From positions 1-64,000 of IMG/VR virus record IMGVR_UViG_3300028392_000036: 64,000 nt of DNA; one strand, 5' to 3'. Both the position numbers and the translations under genes were made by a program. Origin of the DNA: a virus. The notes below the pieces were generated by a model that worked only from the letters and a program-made list of their open reading frames with translations, searched no databases and had not been told where the DNA came from. Positions 1-7,395 of this stretch are shown one piece after another (positions within the stretch are counted from its first letter, which is position 1; every line of letters starts with the position of its first letter).

Positions 1-2034
1 CCAGTTGATAGTGAAAAAACACACCCATACTATTCAAACCCAAAACACCTTGATAATTACGGTAATTTACAAATCAAACCAGGTCAAGGCAAAGGCGTTG
101 CTGGCGGTCCAAACATGGCCGAAGCCGGCATGGGCGACGTAGTGAAAAAAGTTGGCAGTGCAGTTAAGAAAGCAGGCAGTGCTGTGTTGAACCGCCTGGG
201 CCATGGTGACGATCAAGCCATGCGTAAAGACCTACAACGTAAAATGGGCCTGCCACAGACTGGTGAAAAGCCACAACAAGTTAAAGAAAAAATGTCACCT
301 GCCAAGGCAAAAAGTTTTGCGGCATTGGCACCACCCACAGATAAAATCACTTTTGCCGACAAGATTGCCGGCGCCAAAAAGGAAGTTGACGAAATGTTGG
401 GAGATGTGGCGGCTGAAGCTATCAAAGGCGTACTCAGCCCCAAGCAAAAGAAATTAGATAAAAATCACAACGGCAAACTAGATGCCAACGACTTTGCTAT
501 GTTGCGTCGAGGTGGCAAGAAAGAAGTTGCTGACGAAGGCTGGGACGAAATGGAAAAAGATGTCAAGAGTCGAGCTGACTCTCCGAGAGTTGGTTCAATC
601 ACTCACGGTCACAAACACGATATTGAGCACACTGCTACAGGTCGTAAAGTAACACGTCGCGTTGATGCACAAGGCAATTCAGTTGGTTCTGACACTGATG
701 CAGAAGGTAACACAATTGAAAAACGTGGTCGTGGACGTCCAAAAGGTCCAGAAAAAGCTCCTGAGCGTGTGACCGGCAAAGCCACCAAACACAAAGGCGG
801 TCGCAAGATGGCTGACGAAGATTTTGATCCAGCTGATCGTGGTGAATACGATCAAGAAGGCGAAATGGCCAAAGACACTATCAAGACCGTTGTGCGTCAT
901 GCACAGGCCTTGGAAAAGATCCTGGGCGACAACAACAACTTGCCAGAATGGGTACAATCCAAGTTGGCCAAGATTGAAAGCATGATGACTGCGGTAGATG
1001 ACTACATGCAGAATCAAGACAGCGATCAAGATGACGAAATGTCTGTGGGCGAAGAAAAAACTTCTACTCGTGACAACCGTGCTGAACGAGCCGGCAAGAA
1101 AGTCACCAAAGACATTGAGTATGATGAGAAAAAGAAAGATCACATTCATGGCAAGAAGCGTGGCTCTGAAGATGCCCGGGCTGAGAAAGCCGGCAAAAAA
1201 GTAGCCAAAGATATTGAATACGATGAAAAGAAAAAGAAAGTCAAAGAGCAAGGCGGAACAGACACTCCCACAGCATCAAGTGGCTTTAGTTATGGTCAAG
1301 GCATTTATGATTCAATGAATCATGAACTAGAAACCATGATTCGAGAAAGTATGAATGTTAGCATGAGTATGAACACTGATGCCAATGGTGGACCGAGCAA
1401 AAGCATAACTGTTACTGCCACAGATGATGACGCATTAAAATTAGGTGAGTTGTTGAAAAACGCCGGCCTAGGTGGACACAATCTCCCAAATGTCGAAGGT
1501 GGTGCTGATCTAGATCATCCTGGTGCAATTGAAGTAAATGGCACAATGGATGCCGAAGGTGCGGAAGCACTTGCCGATCAAATTCGCCAGGCCATGGGAG
1601 ACCACGGTCACGAACACGACGGCGGCGAAGTATGTCCAGATTGCGGCCAAGAAGAATGCGGTTGCGACGAAGTGGACGAAGCATATGGTGACAACGCTGT
1701 GAGCCAAAACGAACCTGCATATCCTACCAACACCGAAACATCACATGATGCATTCCAATATTCAGGTGGTTTGAACAAGCCCAAGTCAAGTGGCATGGCA
1801 ACTATTCCTGTTACTGACGTTCAACTCGATGGTGAAGACAAGTTTGCCAGCATTGCACGTTTGCGTGAGATGGCCGGTATTAAAGAAGCCAAGAAACCTG
1901 ACTTCCTGGACGTTGACAAAGATGGCGACAAAGCAGAGCCATTTAAGAAAGCAGTTGACGACAAAAAAGCAGCCGGCGACAAAAAAGTTGCCGAAGGTTT
2001 GATGGCAGAACTAGCACGTTTTAAGAAAGCATAA
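1..2034 (+). CDS. Virion-associated protein, 5' partial, with EF-hand-like loops and a Cys-rich motif
   Basis: The reading frame is open from base 1, so the gene starts upstream of the window; the Met at 115 is internal. The protein is hydrophilic and Lys/Glu-rich. It holds an EF-hand-like loop (DKNHNGKLDANDF, about bases 460-498) and a second D-x-D-x-D-G loop near the C-terminus (DVDKDGDKAEP, about 1909-1941). A 20-residue unit, RAE(R/K)AGKKV(T/A)KDIEYDEKKK, occurs twice (about 1078-1137 and 1177-1239). A Cys cluster, CPDCGQEECGCDE (about 1634-1672), may bind metal. IKE/A near 1880 and VAE/G near 1990 resemble prohead-protease sites of T4-like phages. It stands immediately upstream of small virion-type genes. 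I infer a head-associated structural protein; the exact role is unknown. Confidence 0.7.
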   Translation, partial: PVDSEKTHPYYSNPKHLDNYGNLQIKPGQGKGVAGGPNMAEAGMGDVVKKVGSAVKKAGSAVLNRLGHGDDQAMRKDLQRKMGLPQTGEKPQQVKEKMSPAKAKSFAALAPPTDKITFADKIAGAKKEVDEMLGDVAAEAIKGVLSPKQKKLDKNHNGKLDANDFAMLRRGGKKEVADEGWDEMEKDVKSRADSPRVGSITHGHKHDIEHTATGRKVTRRVDAQGNSVGSDTDAEGNTIEKRGRGRPKGPEKAPERVTGKATKHKGGRKMADEDFDPADRGEYDQEGEMAKDTIKTVVRHAQALEKILGDNNNLPEWVQSKLAKIESMMTAVDDYMQNQDSDQDDEMSVGEEKTSTRDNRAERAGKKVTKDIEYDEKKKDHIHGKKRGSEDARAEKAGKKVAKDIEYDEKKKKVKEQGGTDTPTASSGFSYGQGIYDSMNHELETMIRESMNVSMSMNTDANGGPSKSITVTATDDDALKLGELLKNAGLGGHNLPNVEGGADLDHPGAIEVNGTMDAEGAEALADQIRQAMGDHGHEHDGGEVCPDCGQEECGCDEVDEAYGDNAVSQNEPAYPTNTETSHDAFQYSGGLNKPKSSGMATIPVTDVQLDGEDKFASIARLREMAGIKEAKKPDFLDVDKDGDKAEPFKKAVDDKKAAGDKKVAEGLMAELARFKKA

Positions 2035-2035
2035 T

Positions 2036-2209
2036 ATGACAACTAACCAACCTTTTACCGCAGGCTTAACAACACCTCCAGTGATGAACCCACACAGTCC
2101 AGCCACTGGCGGCTATAAACAACAACCTGTGTATATTCCAGGTGTGTTGGACCAATCACGCAACCTGTTTCAACCGGTTGTTGCTATTCCACCTGAGGAT
2201 AAAAAATAA
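2036..2209 (+). CDS. Small hypothetical protein, 57 aa
   Basis: ATG lies two bases after the stop of the preceding gene, and the stop overlaps the next ATG (TAATG), so it fits an unbroken operon. The product is Pro/Gln-rich and lacks Cys, with no recognised domain. Its position among virion genes suggests a small structural or assembly protein, but nothing in the sequence proves this. Confidence 0.55.
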   Translation: MTTNQPFTAGLTTPPVMNPHSPATGGYKQQPVYIPGVLDQSRNLFQPVVAIPPEDKK

Positions 2210-2538
2210 TGGCTGCTGTTCAAGTAATCAAGGACGCACCAGGCAATATTTTGTGGACCACAGACAAGGCTGAAATCAATGCTGAAGGTGCCAATGTTAC
2301 CTATCAAGTTAGTTTGACACAAACAACTTGGATTCAGGCCAATGGCGTGCCAGCCAATACTGCCATGCCCACAGGTAATCTATACGCCAATGCAGTATCT
2401 GTGCCCAACGGGACAACACATCAACTTTATGTTGGAGCAGGTAATTATTTGATTATAACAGGCAATAATTTCACAGCCGTGGCACTAGGCACACAATCAT
2501 CTGCCACTTTTGGTGTGTACGGATCAACCTCGAGTTAA
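2209..2538 (+). CDS. Small probable structural protein, 109 aa
   Basis: The start codon overlaps the stop of the 57-aa ORF. The sequence is rich in Thr, Ala, Asn and Val with alternating hydrophobic residues, as in all-beta virion proteins (decoration or tail proteins), and has no Cys. No family is recognised. It precedes the three paralogous MRAREF genes, and the block continues toward the terminase gene, so a virion role is inferred from context. Confidence 0.6.
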   Translation: MAAVQVIKDAPGNILWTTDKAEINAEGANVTYQVSLTQTTWIQANGVPANTAMPTGNLYANAVSVPNGTTHQLYVGAGNYLIITGNNFTAVALGTQSSATFGVYGSTSS

Positions 2539-2540
2539 CA

Positions 2541-2921
2541 ATGCGAGCACGTGAATTCGTAGCCGAAGATCGCAAAGGCGAAATACCCGGTGGGCATGAC
2601 AATTCCATGCCTGGTGCATTTCGTGTGCGTGACAACGGCGGCTACGACAGAACCAATCACATGAATCGCATGATGATGGCCATGGCCATGCATGATGGCA
2701 AAGATGCTAAACCTATTCCTAGAGATAAAATGGATCCTGCATCCTGGGTTGAAAAATACAACACAGCACACCCTTACACTGATGAAGAAAGCAACATGAT
2801 TCAAGGCGCCATGAAAACCATTGGATCTGACACACATCATGTGATCAGCGATCATCGCAGTCTAGAACATCCAGAGATACACAAAGTCAGTCCAGTGAGC
2901 GCATTCAAAGGATATAGATAA
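2541..2921 (+). CDS. Putative internal head protein, MRAREF paralogue 1
   Basis: First of three tandem paralogues (126, 125 and 128 aa) sharing an N-terminal MRAREF(V/I)xE motif and a C-terminal SP(V/I)xxF(K/G)GY motif, with a divergent centre. The N-terminus here, MRAREFVAE/D, is close to the capsid-targeting sequence of T4 internal proteins (MKTYQEFIAE), which is removed by the gp21 prohead protease after E. The centre is Met- and His-rich. By analogy it could be packaged in the head and ejected with DNA. The shared termini are seen directly; the packaging role is inference. Confidence 0.6.
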   Translation: MRAREFVAEDRKGEIPGGHDNSMPGAFRVRDNGGYDRTNHMNRMMMAMAMHDGKDAKPIPRDKMDPASWVEKYNTAHPYTDEESNMIQGAMKTIGSDTHHVISDHRSLEHPEIHKVSPVSAFKGYR

Positions 2922-3298
2922 TGCGAGCCCGTGAGTTTGTTACAGAGACCAGGGCAACTCTCACTCCAGACGAAGCCGGACCAATGCGTCAGACTTATAT
3001 TCTTCCTGGCATTAGAAACAATGATGCTTACCACACCTATAGACTCAGCATGGCCATGGCACGTGCTCGAGCAGATGTGGGTGGTGTAACAGATGATTTT
3101 CCTCCATTCCCTGAACAAAGTGCATTTGGACAAAATGCTGTGGTGTCGGGATTTGACGATACAGTGATTCCTGTGTTGGATCAAGCACTAAAGTTGACCG
3201 GCACACCAGGCGGCAAAGTCATGGTCAGCACACCAAAGAGTGAAGAGCCACCGGGCATTGACACACAGAGCCCTATAAAGGCATTTGGGGGATACTGA
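2921..3298 (+). CDS. Putative internal head protein, MRAREF paralogue 2
   Basis: Second tandem paralogue. It starts with MRAREFVTE/T and ends in SPIKAFGGY. Its ATG overlaps the stop of paralogue 1 (TAATG) and its own stop overlaps the next start (TGATG), so the three are translationally coupled. The centre, with an AFGQNAVV segment and two segments of likely helix, is closer to paralogue 3 (VFGENEIV) than to paralogue 1. No enzymatic motif is visible. It is a candidate prohead-processed internal protein by the same argument as paralogue 1. Confidence 0.6.
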   Translation: MRAREFVTETRATLTPDEAGPMRQTYILPGIRNNDAYHTYRLSMAMARARADVGGVTDDFPPFPEQSAFGQNAVVSGFDDTVIPVLDQALKLTGTPGGKVMVSTPKSEEPPGIDTQSPIKAFGGY

Positions 3299-3684
3299 TG
3301 CGAGCAAGAGAATTTATTCCTGAAGGACGCACAGGCAGTTTCACAGCGGATGTGGGCCTAGCCCTGCCTGGTGCTTTTAAAATTCCTGCATTAAAAAATC
3401 AAGATCCATATTTGCAGTATCGTTTTGGCGTGGCCATTGCCGGTGCCAAAGGTGCTAAGGCACGTGCTCAAGATGGTGTGCCACCATTCGATGGCCGTGA
3501 ATCAGTATTTGGTGAAAACGAAATTGTAGTGAGTTATGATCCCGAAGCAGAAGTCTGGATCAAGGATGCACTCAAGAGCATGGGCATGCCACCAAGCGAT
3601 GCTGTGCGCATTGGCACACAAGCGTCGGAAGAGGCTCCAGACGTGGTCAAGGCCAGTCCAGTACAGCCGTTCAAAGGTTACTAA
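3298..3684 (+). CDS. Putative internal head protein, MRAREF paralogue 3
   Basis: Third tandem paralogue, N-terminus MRAREFIPE/G and C-terminus SPVQPFKGY. The EFIPE segment is the closest of the three to EFIAE of the T4 capsid-targeting sequence. A basic KGAKGAKARAQ stretch lies mid-protein. Start and stop context show coupling to paralogue 2. A CTAAATA box follows at 3691, so this is probably the last gene of its transcription unit. Function unknown. Confidence 0.6.
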   Translation: MRAREFIPEGRTGSFTADVGLALPGAFKIPALKNQDPYLQYRFGVAIAGAKGAKARAQDGVPPFDGRESVFGENEIVVSYDPEAEVWIKDALKSMGMPPSDAVRIGTQASEEAPDVVKASPVQPFKGY

Positions 3685-3690
3685 TCTTGG

Positions 3691-3697
3691 CTAAATA
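3691..3697 (+). promoter_or_regulatory. Late-promoter-like CTAAATA box
   Basis: CTAAATA, 24 bases upstream of the secreted nuclease gene, resembles the T4-type late promoter core TATAAATA. It sits in a short inverted repeat (GGCTA-AATAC-TAGCC, 3690-3704). Confidence 0.45.
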
Positions 3698-3721
3698 CTA
3701 GCCTATTTTAGAGGTATCTTT

Positions 3722-4543
3722 ATGAACAAAATTCTCGCTCTCGTAGTGTTGGCTATGAGTCTTTCGGCTCAGGCCTGGACACAACGTGCTCCAAATCCCC
3801 CTGCACAATGCCAAGTGCATCAGCCCTATGGCTTTGCACAAACAGCCCGCCAACTGCAACCCATCTGTCGCCAAGCATACCTGGTGGCCTATGATGCGGT
3901 TGCCCGGTTGCCCAACTATGTGGCCTACACACTGACACCACCCAACGCACTAGGTTGTGTTGCCCGTACCAATGCATTTGCCGCTGACCAGTCGGTACCA
4001 GGTGGTGCCACCCCTGATGACTATGCTGGCACCGGCTACGACAAAGGACACATGAGTCCCGATGGCGACTTGAGTTGGGATCCACAAGTGGAATATGAAT
4101 CATTCCTGATGACCAACATGAGCCCACAAGCAGGTTCACTCAATCGTGGTATCTGGAAACTGTTGGAAACATCAGTGCGCGGCTGGGCAGTACAACTCAA
4201 TCAGTCATACACCATCATTGCTGGCGGCGTGTATGATGCTACAGACAAGAAAATTGGTAAGGGTGTAGTTGTGCCACATGGCTTCTACAAGATTGTAATC
4301 AACAATCAGACCAAAGAAATCGCTGGTTGGGCATTCCCCCACACAGCACCATATCCCAATCTGGGCAATGACTTGACCAAGTTCCGTTTGCCAATAGCAC
4401 AAATTGAAACCACAGCCGGTGTCAAGTATGCTTTCCCAGCAGGTGCTGTTGAACTACAACCAGGCAAAGAGTGGCCTGTGGATTTTGGCAAGTTGACTCA
4501 GGCCAAACGTGCCAAGTGTGGTGCCAATGCCTCAGCCGACTGA
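3722..4543 (+). CDS. Secreted DNA/RNA non-specific endonuclease (NUC1/EndA superfamily)
   Basis: 273 aa with a typical signal peptide (about residues 1-18, cleavage after AQA), so it is expected in the periplasm or outside the cell. The catalytic motif reads DKGHM (residues 107-111), with H110 as the general base; the family consensus is DRGH, so Lys replaces Arg here. A downstream NMSPQ...N-x-x-x-W segment (about 132-145, N141) matches the metal-binding Asn region of the family. The enzyme would cleave DNA and RNA non-specifically with a divalent metal. In a phage it could degrade extracellular or competing DNA, or act during host lysis; these roles are inferred. It stands alone between head genes and a radical SAM gene. 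Confidence 0.85.
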   Translation: MNKILALVVLAMSLSAQAWTQRAPNPPAQCQVHQPYGFAQTARQLQPICRQAYLVAYDAVARLPNYVAYTLTPPNALGCVARTNAFAADQSVPGGATPDDYAGTGYDKGHMSPDGDLSWDPQVEYESFLMTNMSPQAGSLNRGIWKLLETSVRGWAVQLNQSYTIIAGGVYDATDKKIGKGVVVPHGFYKIVINNQTKEIAGWAFPHTAPYPNLGNDLTKFRLPIAQIETTAGVKYAFPAGAVELQPGKEWPVDFGKLTQAKRAKCGANASAD

Positions 4544-4612
4544 TCCCAATCAATATCCTGTATACCCCGAGGACGATGGCTACGATCGACATCGTAATCC
4601 CTATAGTCCGGT

Positions 4613-4647
4613 GTAAATATAGCATGTTAAAATTGAGCATGTAAATA
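4613..4647 (+). promoter_or_regulatory. Two GTAAATA boxes just before the radical SAM gene
   Basis: GTAAATA occurs at 4613-4619 and 4641-4647. Each is followed within a few bases by GCATG, so a unit of the form gtaaata(n2-3)gcatg is nearly repeated. The second box ends four bases before the ATG at 4652. They resemble late promoters, but the second is too close for a leadered mRNA. Confidence 0.45.
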
Positions 4648-4651
4648 CTGC

Positions 4652-5791
4652 ATGTCCAATTTCTTTTGTGCCGCACCCTGGCGCGGCCTACACATCAATC
4701 CACAAGGCAATGTTAAAACATGTTGTGCTGGCAACCCTAATATGCTGGGCAATCTCAACACAAACACAATAGAGGAAATCTTAAACAACGATCTCATGAC
4801 CGAGATACGTGCTAGTTTGGCACAAGGTCGACCACACAAGTATTGTAGCAATTGTGTGCAAGCTGAACGTTTTGGTGCAGATTCTGAACGTGCCTGGCAC
4901 AACAATGTAAACCCCAACTTTGATTATGCTGCCGCAGGTGATCAATATCATTATCCTGTAATTGTAGATGTGAGATGGAATACAACTTGTAATCTAAGTT
5001 GTAACTACTGTGGGCCCAGCTGTTCAAGCAAGTGGGCCAGCCTCGAAGGCGTGCCATTCCGGTCAGGCACAAGACCTTATTACGAACAAGTGTGCGACTT
5101 TATTGAACAACATTACGAGCACGTATACGAAGTAGCACTAGTTGGAGGCGAACCGTTGCTGTTGCCCGAGAATGAACGTTTGTTGGATGTTATACCAGAA
5201 ACTGCTATTGTGACACTAATCACAAACATGAGTGTGGATCTAGAAAAGAACCGAATATTTCAAAAACTTACCAAACGAAAAAAAGTAGGTTGGTCGATGA
5301 GTTTTGACAACATTGGTGATAGACTAGAATATGTACGACACGGTGCAGACTGGAATTTATTACAGCAAAACTTACAAACGGTCAAAGAACTCATGCGCAA
5401 TAACGGGCACTGGGGAGGAATACACGCGGTGTACAACATTTATAGCGCCACACGTCTTTGTGAGTTTAGACAGTTTGCTGAAGATACTGGGACCACAGTG
5501 CTGTGGCAGAACTTGTTTCAGCCCGACTATCTTGACCCGTTCCTGCATGGCCCTAGAGTAGCTAAATTGGCCAGCGAAGAGATCAATCGATTCTATGCTA
5601 TGGGTATTGCCACACCTGCCGAACGTCAATTCTTTGATCAGGCATTGGAAAAATATAGTCAATCGAGTCTAGCAACGTTTAGTCCTAGACTACGTCAAAG
5701 ATTTCGTGAACACATCCAAAACAACGAAAAATTATATCATCCAGACAAGGCAGGTGAGTTTGCAAGGTTATGGCCGGAGTTGAACATATGA
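4652..5791 (+). CDS. Twitch-domain radical SAM protein
   Basis: 379 aa. The N-terminus carries a SPASM/twitch-like Cys motif (FCAAPW...KTCCAG, C6, C24, C25, plus CSNC at 65-68). It is followed by the radical SAM cluster motif CNLSCNYC (C113, C117, C120) that binds a 4Fe-4S cluster and S-adenosylmethionine. A GGEPLL segment, typical of the SAM-binding GGE motif, follows about residue 166. This order, auxiliary Cys domain before the radical SAM core, matches the twitch-type radical SAM proteins known from bacteria and phages; substrates are generally unknown. Its stop overlaps the terminase start (ATGA). It is one of four radical SAM genes in this window and has the same architecture as 43890-45170. 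Confidence 0.85.
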   Translation: MSNFFCAAPWRGLHINPQGNVKTCCAGNPNMLGNLNTNTIEEILNNDLMTEIRASLAQGRPHKYCSNCVQAERFGADSERAWHNNVNPNFDYAAAGDQYHYPVIVDVRWNTTCNLSCNYCGPSCSSKWASLEGVPFRSGTRPYYEQVCDFIEQHYEHVYEVALVGGEPLLLPENERLLDVIPETAIVTLITNMSVDLEKNRIFQKLTKRKKVGWSMSFDNIGDRLEYVRHGADWNLLQQNLQTVKELMRNNGHWGGIHAVYNIYSATRLCEFRQFAEDTGTTVLWQNLFQPDYLDPFLHGPRVAKLASEEINRFYAMGIATPAERQFFDQALEKYSQSSLATFSPRLRQRFREHIQNNEKLYHPDKAGEFARLWPELNI

Positions 5792-7377
5792 TAGGCGCAA
5801 AGAATACCCTCGACACGGTACTGGTCAAAGCACCACACCGTAAAGAAACATTTACTGAACAAGAACTTGAGGACTTTGCTCGGTGTGCCGATCCGGTAAC
5901 AGGTCCAATGTACTTTATGGACAACTTCTTCTACATCCAACATCCTGTTCGCGGCAAGATGCTGTATCATCCCTACGAATATCAAAAACGACTAATCAAC
6001 AACTATCATAACAATCGTTTTTCAATCAGTCTAATGCCTCGACAAACAGGCAAGTCAACATCAGCGGCTGGATACTTGTTATGGTATGCCATGTTTGTGC
6101 CTGATGCTACCATTCTAATTGCCGCACACAAGTACCTAGGCGCACAGGAAATTATGCAACGTATTCGTTACGCTTACGAACTATGCCCTAATCATATACG
6201 TGCTGGTGCTACAAGTTACAACAAAGGATCTTTAGAGTTTGACAACGGTTCGCGTATTGTGAGTCAAACAACAACTGAAAATACCGGTCGTGGTATGAGT
6301 ATTACACTCCTGTACTTAGACGAGTTTGCGTTTGTGAGACCCACAATTGCCAAAGAGTTCTGGACTAGTATTACACCTACACTGAGTACTGGTGGTAAAG
6401 CAATTATCACTTCAACACCCAACTCAGACGAAGATCAATTTGCCTATATTTGGAAGGGTGCCAACAAGATTGAAGACGAGTTCGGCAACCCAAGACCCAA
6501 TGGTCTGGGCACAAACGGATTCAAAGCATTCCGTGCATTCTGGCGTGAGCACCCAGATCGTGATGAAAAGTGGGCTGAAGAACAACGCAGCCAATTGGGA
6601 GACGAGCGTTTTCGTCGAGAGATGGACTGTGACTTTGTTATCAATGACGAAACACTAATCGCCCCTATTAAACTACTGGAACTAGAAGGCCAAGAACCCA
6701 CACACAAAACTGGACAAGTACGTTGGTACAGGCCTGTTGATCGAGACCGGATGTATATTGTAGCCCTTGACCCTAGTCTAGGTACAGGTGGTGATCCTGC
6801 GGCCATACAAGTGTTTGAAGCAGAAACTACTGAGCAAGTGGCAGAATGGCGACACAACAAAACTGATGTGCCCACTCAAATTAAAATCCTAGCAGATATT
6901 ATCAAAGAAATACACTCAGTGGTCAAGGATGAAAAGAAGATTTATTACTCAGTGGAAAATAATACCTTAGGCGAAGCCGCATTGATTTCTATTGCAGAAT
7001 ACGGAGAAGAAAACATACCCGGCTACTTCCTTAGCGACAACTCAGTGCAGAGCTCAAACGGACGTAGAATCCGTAAAGGATTTACCACTACCAACAAGAG
7101 CAAGATTGTGGCCTGTAACAAGTTCAAGGTACTGGTTGAATCTGGGCGTATGAAGCTGTACTCCAAGCCCTTGATCACTGAGTTAAAAACATTTGTGGCA
7201 GCCGGATCCAGTTATGCGGCTAAAATTGGGGAAACAGATGATCTTGTGATGGCTGGTTTGTTGGCTACTCGTATGCTTATGTTACTACAATCCTATCACG
7301 CAGACCTAAATTCCTACCTTAAAGACCATACGGATAATATAATTGAGCCATTTCCGTTCATTGCAATGATGCGATAG
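5788..7377 (+). CDS. 17: Terminase large subunit (gp17-like)
   Basis: 529 aa from the ATG at 5788, chosen because it overlaps the upstream stop as ATGA; an in-frame ATG at 5770 is also possible. The N-terminal ATPase domain has a Walker A variant (PRQTGKS, about residues 84-90), Walker B (LYLDE, about 175-179) and a coupling motif (ITSTPNS). The C-terminal nuclease domain of RNase H fold shows VALDPSLG (Asp about 328), VENN and DDLVMAG, the acidic residues that cleave concatemeric DNA. The protein docks at the portal, pumps DNA into the prohead and cuts it. Length and motif order are those of T4-like gp17. No small terminase subunit is recognised in the window. Confidence 0.95.
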   Translation: MIGAKNTLDTVLVKAPHRKETFTEQELEDFARCADPVTGPMYFMDNFFYIQHPVRGKMLYHPYEYQKRLINNYHNNRFSISLMPRQTGKSTSAAGYLLWYAMFVPDATILIAAHKYLGAQEIMQRIRYAYELCPNHIRAGATSYNKGSLEFDNGSRIVSQTTTENTGRGMSITLLYLDEFAFVRPTIAKEFWTSITPTLSTGGKAIITSTPNSDEDQFAYIWKGANKIEDEFGNPRPNGLGTNGFKAFRAFWREHPDRDEKWAEEQRSQLGDERFRREMDCDFVINDETLIAPIKLLELEGQEPTHKTGQVRWYRPVDRDRMYIVALDPSLGTGGDPAAIQVFEAETTEQVAEWRHNKTDVPTQIKILADIIKEIHSVVKDEKKIYYSVENNTLGEAALISIAEYGEENIPGYFLSDNSVQSSNGRRIRKGFTTTNKSKIVACNKFKVLVESGRMKLYSKPLITELKTFVAAGSSYAAKIGETDDLVMAGLLATRMLMLLQSYHADLNSYLKDHTDNIIEPFPFIAMMR

Positions 7378-7381
7378 TGCG

Positions 7382-7388
7382 CTAAATA
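7382..7388 (+). promoter_or_regulatory. CTAAATA box close to a start codon
   Basis: CTAAATA lies seven bases before the ATG at 7396. It resembles a late promoter core, but a start site 6-7 bases downstream would give an essentially leaderless mRNA. Confidence 0.4.
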
Positions 7389-7395
7389 TAATACC

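Noticed and set aside
679-1251. Antisense 190-codon hydrophobic frame within the first gene
   Set aside because: Arises opposite Lys/Glu/Asp-rich repeats of the real gene; no start signals.
3690-3704. GGCTAAATACTAGCC read as a terminator stem
   Set aside because: Five-base stem without a T-run; more likely a late-promoter box with incidental symmetry.
4527-4616. A 29-codon ORF overlapping the end of the secreted nuclease gene and the gap before the radical SAM gene
   Set aside because: No ribosome-binding site, very short, and most of it is intergenic; kept only as a note. The gap 4544-4651 otherwise holds two GTAAATA boxes.
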